This document shows, piece by piece, positions 10,267 through 20,998 of a stretch of 64,000 nucleotides of DNA. The stretch comes from Lumbricus rubellus (lineage: Eukaryota; Annelida; Clitellata; Crassiclitellata; Lumbricidae). The position numbers and the translations under genes are program-made. The notes under the pieces were generated by a model, which was not told where the DNA came from, ran no database searches, and saw nothing but the letters and a program-made list of their open reading frames with translations. How positions within the stretch are numbered: position 1 is the stretch's first letter; each line of letters begins with the position of its first letter. Location of the stretch: contig OX243821.1 of the NCBI GenBank assembly GCA_945859605.1, positions 13,398,335-13,462,334 on the forward strand. The letters run 5' to 3'.

Positions 10267-11699
10267 AGAAGCTAAAATAACTACTGATGAAATTTGAAGC
10301 CATCCTGTGAGCATTTAAACACAGACCTAAATTAAGTCGTTGATGAAAGTGAGAGACTGGATAATTGGTAGCATTGGATAAAACAATTGCAGAAAGCTAT
10401 CATGCAGGCTATTTCTTTGAAGTGCATACCAAAACTCATGTGTATCAAACGCCCCAAAATTTCACAAAATTTCCAGAATCTGAGGATTTCATAAGCAGCT
10501 TTTGATATCCAAACAGATGTCTAGTATTTCAGGAACCGCATGCTCGTTACTCATTCTGACATCTGATAATAATCAAAGGAAACAGTTAAACTATTCAGGT
10601 GTACCTGATATTTCGGAAATATTTTCATCTGAGTAGAGAGTAATCTGAAAAAGCACATGACAGCTTCATCATTGAGCCAGCTTAAGTTCCATGCACGGAC
10701 ACAGTCACAGGATCTGAAAATGAGAAGTGAAGTAATTGTCAGATATTTTGATCGTTAATTTTCATCATATTAGGTATTAGGCCACAAATCATGAATCAAA
10801 TGAGCGTTTCTCAATAAGCATATATTATATTGGTTTTTTTTTTGTATGTGCACTTGTTATAGCGTCCCTTCAGCTCTCCCTATGTTTAGTTCATTTAGAA
10901 AACTTCTTACGGTATTCATTCAGATGTAAAGAATTCAAAGGTTCCTCCTATCAGCCTATAGTTTTTATCCTAGCTGCAAAGAAATAAATACTTAAGAAAG
11001 TCATAATTCAATCAACCGGTAAAAGCCAGCTAGAGGAGTTGTCGAGCGTATGTAGAGTATAGTAGGCCTACTCTTTCGTTCTTTGTCGTGAGATATAGGG
11101 ATTCAGACTAAACGATGGCTAACGTGAGTCAAGTTGCACCACGTTTCGCAGTAGCTGGTCTTTAAATGTCATGCCGCCACCCATCAACTTTGGATGAGAA
11201 TCCATTGGCTTTGGTCATTGTGTTTATGAAACTTGCCTTTTGTGACTCTTCCAGTATTTAAATATTATCTTTTATTATCTGTCAGCGTGTGGGCTGCATA
11301 AGGCGATAATAATTATTATGACAATCGCGAACAAAGAACAATGTCTCAATTGATGTTGTAGGTTCGAATTTATTCGCTAGGTGACAGGCCATACTTTAAA
11401 CAAGCTCCAGCTGACTTATCGTCATAGCGAAACACTTTAATCATTCGCCTTTTTGTTCTGATGACAAAGTGAAGCAGATGTGGACGGACATAGTCTCTTG
11501 ATTAGCCAAAGAAGAATCATATCGAGTTTCTATTGATTGGTCATTTTAAAAAGCAGTTACCCACCGGTACGTGACACCTTATTTTGCACTAGACACGAAT
11601 ATGTATAGGCCCCTACATGTGTGGCAAATTAAAAATGATGCACGTCCATTTTAATCAATCACTTCGGCCCGAATCGCATTCATCGTCTGCTTATTTACT
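10267..11699 (+). repeat. Distal 3' flank of gene 2 and a 5' spacer module without its own ZNF
   Basis: The 3' flank resumes with AACTACTGATGAAATTTGAA and includes the SINE stub near 10851. It passes into a 5' spacer module (GATTCAGACTAAACGATGGC near 11100; variant motif CGCCTTTTTG near 11446; ACCCACCGGTACGTGACACC near 11560). No zinc-finger ORF follows within 7 kb, so this unit either lost its gene or was separated from gene 3 by the insertions that follow. Confidence 0.55.
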
Positions 11700-12270
11700 G
11701 GTTCCACGACAACTCCTCTACCAAAAACTCGTCTCCGGACTATTGGTCTAACGACTACTGGTCTACAGACGAATTGTGTTGATGAAATAGAAGCTGGATT
11801 TACGAAAATGTTTTTTAGCTGAAATGGAAGCTGGATTGATGATTTTCATTCATTTTTATTCCAACATGCACCCATTTCTACTTCAAATCAGAAAGTACCT
11901 TCATCCAGCTTCTATTTCTCGCCTGTTATTTTAGTCAATCCAGCTTCTGTTTTAGATATAAAAATACACTCATTCAGCTTCCATTACTTAAGCGGTTTTC
12001 TTATCAATCCAGCTTCTATTTCAGATCTAGAAATACCTTTATCCAGCTTTTATTTATCATGCGTTATTTTTATAAATCCAGCTTCTATTTAACCTGTAAA
12101 AGAACCATCATCCAGATTCCATTTTTTGCGTTTTTTCATCAATCCATCCTCTATTTCACCTGTAAAAAACTCATCCAGCTTCCATTTCTCAAGCGCTGGA
12201 TCAGTTGTCAGTAGACCAGTTATCGTTAGACGAATTGTCCGGAGACCACTTGTCGGTAGACGAGTTGCTC
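11700..12270. mobile_element. GACAACT-type foldback element, right end degraded
   Basis: The left end is GGTTCCACGACAACT followed by diverged tandem copies of a CGACAACTCGTCTAA-type unit. The right side has the same units inverted (GACCAGTTATCGTTAGACG, then ACTTGTCGGTAGACGAGTTG). Between lies the AGAAGCTGGAT minisatellite in both orientations. The usual right terminus (TTGTCGTGGAACC) is absent, so this is a truncated copy. Its left junction matches the elements at 27663 and 54408, suggesting inheritance by spacer duplication rather than a separate insertion. Confidence 0.65.
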
Positions 12271-12957
12271 CGTTCCAGCTGATTCCTTGCCTCGCATTGC
12301 ACGTTGAATAACTTTTGTAGCTTATGCGCATATGTCGAAATTAAAAGTATTCATTGCTTTATGAAGGTATGAAAAATATTTTTCAGTTTACATGTCTGCT
12401 ATTTTGACTTACCCTAACTCTATTAAATTTGCATGTAAATTGTGAGTAACGTAAGTGTAACCAACAGAGGAATTAAAAGTTGCATGTAAAATTGCGTCCA
12501 ATGGGTTTCTGTGTCTTTAGGTGATAATTATGGTGATATAACCGGACAAGTAGTTTTCCTAAAGCTATTCAACAGTCGCATGACTAAAGTCATAACATTC
12601 ATGCTGGATGTTAGAATTTATTCGCTAGGTGAAAGTTTATACTTTAAACAAGCTCCAGCTGATTTATTGTCATAGCGAAACACTTTAATCATTCGCCATT
12701 TTGTTCTGATGACAAAACGGAACAGATGTGGACGCGAGAATACAAAATGGAATATAGCGAAGCCCATCAGGGTCAGAGCAAGAGTTCAAGAGGCGGGTTT
12801 TTACGAGATTGACAGCTAACAAAACAATAACCACTGTAGGCTACTGACTTGCACGGCCCGCTGTCTGACCATCCCTTTTGTAAATTGTCAACATCTGCTC
12901 GACACGTGCATCGGCATACTATAACGATTTTGCACGAATTTCAATCTAAAAGCTTCT
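12271..12957 (+). repeat. 5' spacer fragment
   Basis: This fragment contains the GCTCCGTTCCAGCTGATTCC block also seen at 7491 and a second spacer copy (CAAGCTCCAGCTGATTTATT; CGCCATTTTGT at 12694-12704). The part from about 12740 to 12957 has no recognisable gene. It is probably the spacer originally upstream of gene 3, now displaced by transposons. Confidence 0.5.
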
Positions 12958-12966
12958 GGTTTCGCT

Positions 12967-14627
12967 GGGAAACGGACATTATCCCCCCCGGACATTATCC
13001 CCCCCGGACATTATCCCCCCGGACAAAACCCCCCCGGACATTATCCCCCCCGAGGTAGGACATTATCCCCCCCCCCGGTCTATGATACCATCACCTAAAA
13101 TGATGCAAAAATATAAGAATAGGCATATGTTAAGGTGAATATCCATACATTTAGACATCACAGTTGAAATTGTTAGAATAGTTCAGGTTTATAATTGTAT
13201 ATTATACATGAAAATTACGCATTAAAATCTACAAGAATATATATGGGTTAAACCGTAGTTTACGTTGTTTAATTATTTTCATTATCGATATCCCGTACTT
13301 TACGTTGTTTAATTAATAAACGCCTAAAATCATGAATGTAACGCGCCATAAAACGCGCTATTCCAATTTCTGAACATTCGCAACCGGAAGTAGCAATAAA
13401 AACCGAAAACGCGAGAAGATGGAAGCTGGATTGACGAAAAAACGGTATTTTTTATCCGACAACCAATTTCTTACATTCGATGACAAATATTTAGTGACGA
13501 AATAGAAGCGGGATTTTACGCATGAGGGTCGGTTAGGGCTCAGGTTAGGCGTCGTGAGGGTCGGTTAGGGTTAGTTTTAGGGTTAGTGTAGTCATTCTGC
13601 TGAAAATGAAGCTGGATTGATGAAAAACGCTTGAGAAGTAGAACCTGGATAAAGGCATTTTATACCTGAAATGGAAGCTGGATAAAGGCATATTTATAGT
13701 TGAAATGGAAGCTGGATTGAACCTGGCGATCCAGAAATTACTTGTATATCATTTATACAGTAAAGTAAAGTAAAGTCCCATCCCGTTCCATAGGAACACA
13801 GGGAGGCGCTCATCTCCTTTTCCATGGCCCTGAGCCAGCAATGGACGAATCCCAAGGTCCTGGACACGGGGCCAGTGTATCGCAGGACTTGCTGTTTACT
13901 TCCCAGCTTACGCCGGTACCAAATTATACTGCTTGGTGACAGAGGCACGTGTGCGTAAACAACTTGCCCAAGGTCGTTACCCGGAGTCGAACCCGCAACC
14001 TTCCGCTCCGTAAGCGGACGCGTTACCGGTCCGCCACCAGGTCGCACTCATTTATACACATGCAAATAATTTAACAACGTCACTTTTTGGCCAAATAATT
14101 AAACAACGTAAACTACGGTTTAACCTATATAATTTTTATATGTTAGGGTAGGCCTAGCTTAAGACTACAGGTCTAAATATACCCTTAAGAATATAGGCTA
14201 TTACTAATTTATTACACTATATAGTCATCAAAATTAATGTTCATGGCAGATGTAGTTCATGGGAATGTGGATGTGTTAAGAACATTGCAAGTCTCATTTG
14301 CCTAATTAACTGACACTAACAACTCCTTGTGCCAGAAATGAATAACTAAATGACGCTAACAAGCCTCTAGTTTGCATCTGAATGGCAGTACTAGCAGCCT
14401 AAGTCTTATCGGTGACGGTAATAATAAGTTGACACAGCGATCTAAACCAGGGCAATTAGGCTTTATAAACTACATGACGAAACAGAGTAATTGCACAGAG
14501 GGGGGATTTTGTCCGGGGGGGATAATGTCCTAGGTAAAATCGGGGGGGATAATGTCCGGGGGGGCTTTTGTCCGGGGGGGATTATGTCCGGGGGGATAAT
14601 GTCCGGGGGGGATAATGTCCTACAATC
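12967..14627. mobile_element. Foldback element with GGACATTATCCCCCC terminal arrays, 9-bp target duplication
   Basis: Both ends are tandem arrays of a roughly 15-bp unit (GGACATTATCCCCCC; variants with ACAAAA), inverted relative to each other (12979-13077 and 14499-14620). The 9-mer GGTTTCGCT occurs at 12958-12966 and again at 14628-14636, a clean target duplication. The interior holds the AGAAGCTGGATTGA minisatellite, telomere-like TTAGGG motifs (13530-13595) and a nested SINE. Tandem-repeat inverted ends with 9-bp duplications are the known form of Drosophila FB elements of the Mutator/MULE superfamily. That assignment here is inference; no transposase is present. Confidence 0.8.
13757..14047 (-). 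mobile_element. tRNA-derived SINE
   Basis: On the minus strand the 5' head is tRNA-like, with an A-box-like TGGCGGACCGG and a B-box GGTTCGACTCC, the internal promoters of RNA polymerase III. The body contains CCTTGGGCAAGTTG, shared with the other SINEs in the window, and the 3' end is a run of ACTTT repeats (TAAAG on the + strand). It lies inside the foldback element at 12967-14627. Confidence 0.8.
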
Positions 14628-14639
14628 GGTTTCGCTATT

Positions 14640-14916
14640 ACAATTTATCACAAATGACCTTTCGTATGGACAAACAAATGACACAGGTAATTATAATCAA
14701 TTTAGCCTGATTTATTAGTAAATTTTCAGCATGACTAGGATTGGACACCTAGGTGTCGGTCGCGCGGGGTAAGGTTTGGCGTCGTGAGGGTCGGTTGGGG
14801 TTAGTGTTAGGGTTAGTGTCGTCATTAGATTACTAAGGTTTCGCGTCGTGAGGATCGGTTAGGGTTAGGGTCGTCATTAGATTACTAAGGTTTTGCGTCG
14901 TGAGGGTCGGTTAGGG
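14640..14916. repeat. Telomere-like TTAGGG-rich interspersed repeat
   Basis: Roughly 50-60-bp units combine GCGTCGTGAGGGTCGGTTAG with GGTTAGTGTTAGGG motifs (about 14765-14916, resuming at 15533-15570 after a nested insertion). Related copies occur at 13530-13595 and, in the other orientation, at 41444-41501 and 43377-43490. The motif resembles the animal telomere repeat but is interrupted and internal, so it is read as a dispersed repeat. The first 120 bases show nothing recognisable. Confidence 0.65.
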
Positions 14917-15532
14917 GGCATACCTGGGAACGGCGGTCCCAAATTATAAAATTAAAGAAATCGATAGGCTATCTCCTGAGAAGGCTTTAAACATGATGTG
15001 TGGTGAAATAGAAGCTGGATAAACAGCATTCCAGCTGAAATGGAAGCAGGATGCATGCTGAAATACATAACTGGAATCAACAATCCAGTTTCCATTTCTC
15101 ATGTTTAATTTTCGTCAATCCAGTTTCTATTTCACCTATACCTAAGGAACCTTCATCCAGCATCCATTTCGCAAGCGTTTTAATTAATCCAGCTTACATT
15201 TAACTTATTATGTCCATCATCCAGGTTCTATTTCTCAACCATTCAATTCATCAATCTAGCTTCTATTTCAGATCTAAAGATACCTTCATCTAGCTTATAT
15301 TTCACTTGCGTTTTTTCATCAATTCACCTTCATTTCACCTGTAAAAGGTCTTCATCCAGCTTCCATTTCTCATTATTCCGGCTTCTATTTCGGTGGACCA
15401 GCTGGTCTTTTTATAAGTGTGAAGTGCAAAAGAAACCGTTTCTGTGCGCCCATCCAATACACCGCACTATTACGACACATCATGTTGATTTACTTAATGT
15501 TATAATTTGGGACCGCCGTTCCCAGGTATGCC
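14917..15532. mobile_element. hAT-like MITE, 616 bp, 8-bp target duplication GGTTAGGG
   Basis: Perfect 33-bp terminal inverted repeats start GGCATACCTGGGAACGG and run into CGGTCCCAAATTATAA. The 8-mer GGTTAGGG is present at 14909-14916 and 15533-15540. Eight-base duplications are typical of the hAT superfamily. The interior is mostly the AGCTTCTATTTC minisatellite with no transposase, so the element is non-autonomous. It sits inside the telomere-like repeat. Confidence 0.85.
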
Positions 15533-15540
15533 GGTTAGGG

Positions 15541-15901
15541 TTAGTGTTAGGGTTAGTGTCGTCATTACATTCTTTCCAACCATATAGAATTTCCTGTCTC
15601 ATACTTTACTTTTATGCGTACTTACTTACTCTTATATGGAACTTTCTTTGCTTTGCAGCGGATTTGCTGTTGGTTCGTTAGCAGTTAATTGTTGGTCAAG
15701 CTAATTATAGCTTGATCAATAACTGCTAACATAAACTGGCAAACTCCGCCCTGGGCTTCGCTATATTCCAGATTGTATTCACGCGATGTGGACGGACATA
15801 GTCTCTTGATTAGCCAAAGGAGAACACTCGAGCATCTATTGATTGGTTATTTTTAAAAGACTCGTATTTCAGTTATCTACCGGTACGTGACACTATTCTG
15901 C
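15541..15901 (+). repeat. Telomere-like remainder and 5' spacer fragment
   Basis: After the telomere-like unit (to about 15570) comes a short unassigned stretch containing an inverted pair around CTTGATCAATAACTGCTAAC near 15710. A spacer module fragment follows (GATTAGCCAAAGGAGAACAC, then TTATCTACCGGTACGTGACA near 15875). The fragment ends at the next foldback insertion. No gene is seen. Confidence 0.5.
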
Positions 15902-16069
15902 ACTAGTCACGGGTCACGAACACTCCCCCTGGAGAAAAAAACGAACAAACCCTCATGATAGGACAACCCCTCTGGTAGAACATAATATGGCGTATCAGTG
16001 GTATTCCTATAAAACGGCGGTCCTAAGACTAGTAATTAGGTCCTGGGTAAGACGTTAAAATGCATCCGG

Positions 16070-16365
16070 CTGAGAGACACGGTGGCCGATTGGGTAGAGC
16101 GTCTGGCTTGTTATGCCGAGGTTGCGCTGAGAATTCGCGCCCCTATTCGGTTGGTCAATACCTGTGCAGGACCTTGAGCAAGTCCCTTACTCTATGTTGC
16201 TTAGTAGGACGGATATGGCGCCGTTCATGGCTGCCTGTGCAGTTAAATTCGACTTCTGTAGGCCTAATAACTTGCGATTATCCGTTCATACTGTGTGTTG
16301 TACAGCGCCCTTGTAGCGGCATGGCTATGTTACTGCGCTATATAAATTGTCCATGTTATTATTAA
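16070..16365 (+). mobile_element. tRNA-derived SINE (diverged)
   Basis: The head has an A-box-like TGGCCGATTGGGTAGAG and a diverged B-box region. The body has ACCTTGAGCAAGTCCC, and the tail GCGCTATATAAATTG is followed by TTATTATTA. The same CGCTATATAAAT tail ends the LINE fragments at about 21250 and 30670, consistent with a SINE using a LINE 3' end. It is nested in the foldback element. Confidence 0.7.
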
Positions 16366-16422
16366 GCCTAAACGCAAGTTAAATTCATGAAAAGAATTCT
16401 CGCTAAATAGAAGCCGGATTCA

Positions 16423-16823
16423 GGTAAACGTGTATTTTAGTATGGTAAATTATTCGCTCATCTTCGCTCGCTGCAGCATTGTTATTTTTAATTAATCCAA
16501 CTTGTAGTTTAGCGAGAATACTTTTCATCGATCCAGCTTCCGTTTAGGCAAGAATTAGTTTGATAAATCCCGCTTCTATTTCGTCAGCAAATATTTTTCA
16601 TCACTATAACTTTTATTTAATTTAAAATTATTGTTTATCAATCCAGCTTCAATTTCAGCAAGATTGTTTTAATTAATTCCTTTTCTATGTCAATAGAAAT
16701 TATTTTCATCAATCCGACTTCTATTTAGAAAGAACTCTTTTCGTCAATCCGACTTGTACTCGACTAATGCTGAAACCCATGCAATGGCGAATAATTTACA
16801 ATATACTAAAATACACGTCTACC
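16423..16823. mobile_element. GGTAAA-ended inverted-repeat element, 401 bp
   Basis: The left end GGTAAACGTGTATTTTAGTA and the right end (…TACTAAAATACACGTCTACC) are inverted repeats of about 35 bp with a few mismatches. CGGATTCA is present on both sides (16415-16422 and 16824-16831). The interior is minisatellite of the AGCTTC type in the spacer orientation. It resembles the elements at 41074, 43257 and 48510 in its first bases. Confidence 0.65.
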
Positions 16824-16945
16824 CGGATTCATACAAAATAACTTTTACCTAAACGGAAGCTAGATTGATGAAAATGTTTTTGCCTTATTGTAGCTGGACT
16901 GATGACAATGTTCTATTATTCTAGCTTAGGTTAAACCGTAGTGTA

Positions 16946-17035
16946 GGTTGCTAAATTATTTGGCCATTTTCCGAGGTTGCTAAATTATTTGGCCATTTTC
17001 CGAGGTTGCTAAATTATTTGGCCTTTGCTAAATGT
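16946..17035. repeat. Three-copy 31-bp tandem repeat
   Basis: The unit starts GTTGCTAAATTATTTGGCC and is followed by ATTTTCCGAG. Three head-to-tail copies are present and the last is cut short. It has no coding role and lies between the minisatellite blocks of the nested foldback element. Confidence 0.8.
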
Positions 17036-17089
17036 ATATACAAGTAATTTCTGGTTCCCCAGGTTCAATCCAGCTTCCATTTCATTTAT

Positions 17090-17760
17090 AAAAATGCCTT
17101 TATCTAGCTTCCATTTCAGCTATAAAATGTCTATCCCGCTTCCACTTCTCAAGCGTTTTTCGTCAATCCGGCTTCTATTTCACCTGTAAAAGAACCTTCA
17201 AGGTCCTTCATCCAGCTTTCATTTCTCTTGTGTGTTTTCGCCAATCCATCTTCCATTTCAGCTATAAAATGCTTTTATCCAGCTTCCATTTCTCAAGCGT
17301 TTTTGTCAATCCGGCTTCTATTTCACCTGTAAAAGAACCTTCAAGGTCCTTCATCCAGCTTTCATTTCTCTTGTGTGTTTTTGCGAATCCATGTTTCATT
17401 TCAGCTATTAAATGCCTTTATCCAGCTTCCATTTCTCAAGCGTTTTTCGTCAATCCGACTTCTATTTCACCTGTAAAAGAACCTTCAAGGTCCTTCATAC
17501 GGCTTCCATTTCTCTTGTGTGTTTTCGTCAATCCATCTTCCATTTCAGCTATAAAATGCCTTTATCCAGCTTCCATTTCGCAAGCGTTTTTCGTCAATCC
17601 GGCTTCTATTTCACCAGTAAAAGAACGTTCAAGGTCCTTCATCCAGCTTCCATTTCTCTTGCGTTTTTTCTTCAATCCATCTTCCATTACAGCCATTAAA
17701 TGCCTTTATCCAACTTCCATTTCTCAAGCGTTTTTCGTCAATCCAGCTTCCATTTCTATA
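17090..17760. repeat. 144-bp higher-order repeat of the AGCTTC minisatellite
   Basis: The landmark CAAGCGTTTTT recurs at about 17150, 17294, 17437, 17581 and 17725, a period of 143-145 bp over more than four copies. Each 144-bp unit consists of four diverged units of about 36 bp (TCCAGCTTCCATTTC, GTCAATCCGGCTTCTATTTC and variants). Because 144 is a multiple of three, a long open frame with a 48-residue repeat (17230-17889) results. I regard that frame as a by-product of the period and not as a gene. Confidence 0.8.
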
Positions 17761-18251
17761 CTGCAATTTTTCTTCTCGCGTTTTCAGTGTATATTGCTAT
17801 TTCAGGTTGCGAATGTTCAGAAATTGGAATGGCGCGTTATATGGCGCACTATATTCATGATAGGGGTGTTTCTTAATTTGGCAACCTAAACTACAGTTTA
17901 ACCCTAGCTTGAATTGGGGCTGGAAAGATGTTCTAGCTTCAATTGGAGCTAGATGGATGAAAATAATTGTTATTTAAATACAAGTTGGATTAAACGAATT
18001 TTTGCCTAAATAACAAGTTATAAGTTCATGCCTGAATGACAGTGACAGGTGTTTACCCATATGGAACTAACAGCACAGCCTCAGTTTGATCAACTGATAC
18101 CTACAGAAATAAACTATTGCACAGCGAAGGGGGGGGTTGTCCGGGGGGTTTAATGTCCTAGACTATATCAGGAAGAATTGTCTGGGGTTTGTCCGGTGTG
18201 GTTTTGTCTGGGGGTTTGTCCAGTGGGTAATGTCCAACACTTACTAGTCAC

Positions 18252-18658
18252 AAATATGCATACATGTGTGGAAATTTAAATCACAGTAGGCTAGTAGAAT
18301 TATTACCAAATAGAAGCCAGATTGATTAAAATAATTTTTAATAAAATAATTGAAGTGGGATTTATCAAAAAAATCTTGCTGAAATCGAACCTCATTGATG
18401 AGCAGTAGTTTTTTTTATTAAATAGAAGTTGTATTGATGAAAAATAATTGCTGCCAAAATAGAAGCGGGATTCATGATACGAATTCTTGACTAAGCAGAA
18501 ACTGAATCGATGAGAAGGATTTTTACAAAACTAGAGGTTGGATTGATTAAAAATAATAATAATGCTGCAACATTGCAACAAGCAAATAATTTACGACACT
18601 TAAGTACATGTTTACCCACTGGAATGGCAAACAGGAGGAATTGCATTAATAGTGGTGA
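18252..18658 (+). repeat. 5' spacer before gene 3
   Basis: This is a spacer copy with the AATTATTACCAAATAGAAGC and TGATGAAAAATAATTGCTGC blocks seen before other genes (for example 23090-23360 and 59460-59740). It ends near AACAGGAGGAATTGCATT, also found near 43650. No gene is seen. Confidence 0.55.
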
Positions 18659-18949
18659 TATATAAATCTGTTAAATGAATACAAAGATTAAATTTGTACT
18701 GTTCTATTTACCAGTTTCATGACGAATTGATGTTGAGTGACAATGAGTTGCAAGACAAGATTTACGTCTCAGTAATCTTCACCAAGTAAATTGCAATGGA
18801 TTTATGATGAGATAAAACTTATTATACTCGGAATGAACCATCTGTATTTAAGTTAAAGTAACACTATATGATTACAAATTGAATTGCTCCTGTTTCAAAG
18901 TTGAGGTCTCATACATTAGATATCATTTGCTGATCAAGGTCAGTTGAAA
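18659..18949 (+). promoter_or_regulatory. Putative core promoter and 5' leader of ZNF gene 3
   Basis: TATATAAA lies at 18659-18666 in the family context. The leader includes the CAGTTTCATGACGAATTGAT block and ends in the fossil finger (ISFADQGQLK preceded by an in-frame TAG). Confidence 0.55.
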
Positions 18950-20581
18950 ATGGGAAAACACACTGATGAAAAACCATTCAGATGTCAGTTATGTCAAACA
19001 TCATTTGCTACAGATAGTCATCTCAAAAGGCACATGATCACCCATACTGGTGAAAAACCGTACAGGTGCCAGTTATGTCAGAAAACATTTGCTCAAGGTA
19101 GTCATCTAAAGCTGCACATGAGAATCCATACTGGTGAAAAGCCATACAGGTGCAAGTTATGTCGGAAAACATTTGCTCAATGTAGTCATCTGAAAATTCA
19201 CATGAGATCCCATACTGGTGAAAAACCACACACATGCCAGTTATGTCAGAAAGAATTTACTCAAAATACTCACATGAAAAGGCACATGGTCACCCATACT
19301 TCTGAAAATTCACACATGTGCATGTTTTGTAAGAAATCGTTCACACAAAGAAGTCATATGAAAACTCACATGGGAAGCCATGCTGGTGAAAAGTCAAACA
19401 GGTGCAAGTTGTTTCAGAAAACATTTACTATAGGTATTCATTTGAAAACGCACATACGAAACCGTACTGGTAAAAAGAAATACAGATGCAAGTTATGTCA
19501 GAAAACATTTACTCGATTTGATAATCTGAAAAGGCACATGAGCACCCATACTGGTGAAAAACCATACACTTGCAAGTTATGTCAGAAAACATTTACCCAA
19601 GGTAGTCATCTGAAAATTCACATGAGATCCCACACTGGTAAAAAGAAATACAGATGCAAGTTATGTCAGAAAACATTTACTCGATTTGATAATCTGAAAA
19701 GGCACATGAGCACCCATACTGGTGAAAAACCATACACTTGCAAGTTATGTCAGAAAACATTTACTCAAGGTAGTAGTCTGAACAGGCACATGAGAAGCCA
19801 TACTGGTGAAAAACCATATACATGCAAGTTTTGTAAGAAATCATTTTGTGATCAAAGCCATCTGAGAATGCACATGAGAACCCATACTGATGAAAGGCCA
19901 TACAAGTGCCAGTCATGTCAGAAAACATTTACTCAAGGTAATAATCTGAAAAGGCACATGATCACTCATACTGGTGATAAGCCATACAGTTGCAAGTTAT
20001 GTCAGAAAACATTTGCTCAAGGTAGTTATCTGAAGATGCACATGCGAAGCCATGCTGGTGAAAAGCCACACAAGTGCCAATTATGTCGGAAAATATTTGC
20101 TAGAGATGGTCATCTGAAAAGTCACATGATCACTCATACTGGTGAGAAGACATACATGTGTAAGTTGAGTAAGATATCGTTTGACAATCAAAGTTATCTG
20201 AAAATGCACATGACAACAGATATCGATGTAAAACAGGACAAGTCTGAGTTACGTGAGAAACCATTTACAGTTGCTGGTCATCCAAAGACGCATATGAGTA
20301 ATCAATCAGGAGAAAAAATAAACATGTACAAATTTTGTAACAAAGGATTCACACGTTTCGCAACGAAAATATATCCTCAATGTAGCGGAACGGCAGGTAT
20401 AACGTACATCAGAGATGAAGAATGGCTGTTTCGTGGCAAATTGGATGGAAAAGCATCTTTTTCTAAATCTTTTGGATGTGCTTTGTGTGATGAAATGCTA
20501 GATGTTGAGAAAGAATTTCTGGAGCATTGTTATAGCCATCGATTTTCGCCACCTCCCAAGTTCGGTGTTTACCTATGCTGA
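18950..20581 (+). CDS. ZNF gene 3: largest C2H2 protein in the array, 13 intact fingers
   Basis: The product is 543 residues from the ATG at 18950 (MGKHTDEK). The finger order is five canonical fingers, a sixth that lost one Cys and one His (CKLF, HIRNR), eight more canonical fingers, then two decayed ones (CKLS…TTD, and one lacking both Cys). The tail has [27 protein letters not shown] and [11 protein letters not shown] and ends in Cys. The fingers near 19470-19637 and 19638-19805 form a two-finger, 168-bp direct duplication, almost identical by eye. One linker reads TGKKK instead of TGEKP, an unusual linker that appears in both duplicate units. AATAAA lies at 20630-20635. The predicted role is nuclear DNA binding; the target is unknown. 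Confidence 0.9.
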   Translation: MGKHTDEKPFRCQLCQTSFATDSHLKRHMITHTGEKPYRCQLCQKTFAQGSHLKLHMRIHTGEKPYRCKLCRKTFAQCSHLKIHMRSHTGEKPHTCQLCQKEFTQNTHMKRHMVTHTSENSHMCMFCKKSFTQRSHMKTHMGSHAGEKSNRCKLFQKTFTIGIHLKTHIRNRTGKKKYRCKLCQKTFTRFDNLKRHMSTHTGEKPYTCKLCQKTFTQGSHLKIHMRSHTGKKKYRCKLCQKTFTRFDNLKRHMSTHTGEKPYTCKLCQKTFTQGSSLNRHMRSHTGEKPYTCKFCKKSFCDQSHLRMHMRTHTDERPYKCQSCQKTFTQGNNLKRHMITHTGDKPYSCKLCQKTFAQGSYLKMHMRSHAGEKPHKCQLCRKIFARDGHLKSHMITHTGEKTYMCKLSKISFDNQSYLKMHMTTDIDVKQDKSELREKPFTVAGHPKTHMSNQSGEKINMYKFCNKGFTRFATKIYPQCSGTAGITYIRDEEWLFRGKLDGKASFSKSFGCALCDEMLDVEKEFLEHCYSHRFSPPPKFGVYLC

Positions 20582-20998
20582 CTTTTGATTACACATAATT
20601 GCAGTTGAAACAAAATTATTTCTTAGACAAATAAAAGATGCTACGTCCTGCTAGACGCAGCTAGAGCTTCAAAATGTAGTTGTAAGAGAAGGAATAAGAA
20701 GGCTATAACTTACTGATCATCATCTTGAACATTATAGTTGATTAATCTGTCCACAGATTTTATGAATGTCAACTATTTCATCTTCGGTGATAATCATGTT
20801 GAACAATTAAATTAGTTTCAGGCTGTTCTATCATTCAATGTTGGATCGCTCAGCATTTTGTCTTAGAGTCGTTTCTGTGTTACTAACTTTACTTTATTAG
20901 AAACTGACGGATGAAATATGAAGCATATTCTGCGAGCATCTAAAGACAGACCTAAATGAAGTCGTTGATAAAAGTGAGAGACTGGACACTGGAGGCAT
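20582..20998 (+). repeat. Proximal 3' flank of gene 3
   Basis: This conserved flank has AATAAA (20630-20635), TGATCATCATCTTGAACATT and GAGAGACTGGACACTGGAGG. It is interrupted at about 20999 by a LINE tail; paralogues continue directly with TTGGATACAACAATTGCAG. Confidence 0.6.

Larger units (their letters stand above)
15911..18242. mobile_element. Degenerate foldback element with nested insertions, 9-bp target duplication ACTAGTCAC
   Basis: The 9-mer ACTAGTCAC occurs at 15902-15910 and 18243-18251; spacer paralogues carry it once (CTGCACTAGTCACGAATATG). The right end has diverged GGGGGGTTGTCC-type units (18129-18235). The left end has decayed GGACAACCCCTCTGG-like units, followed by an AAAACGGCGGTCCTAAG block shared with the element at 45068-45872. 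The interior holds a SINE, a GGTAAA-ended element, a tandem repeat and a higher-order minisatellite array. It is the oldest-looking foldback copy in the window. Confidence 0.7.

Noticed and set aside
13980..14047. Possible functional tRNA gene (minus strand)
   Set aside because: A and B box motifs are present, but the sequence continues into a SINE body and ACTTT tail and the cloverleaf is poor.
14765..14916. Chromosome end or telomere fusion
   Set aside because: TTAGGG motifs are interrupted by other unit sequence, occur in several separate places and lie within mobile elements.
17230..17889. 219-codon open frame with a 48-residue repeat
   Set aside because: It lies entirely in the 144-bp minisatellite array, where a period divisible by three keeps a frame open. 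Composition and repeats fit no protein family, and another frame is also open.
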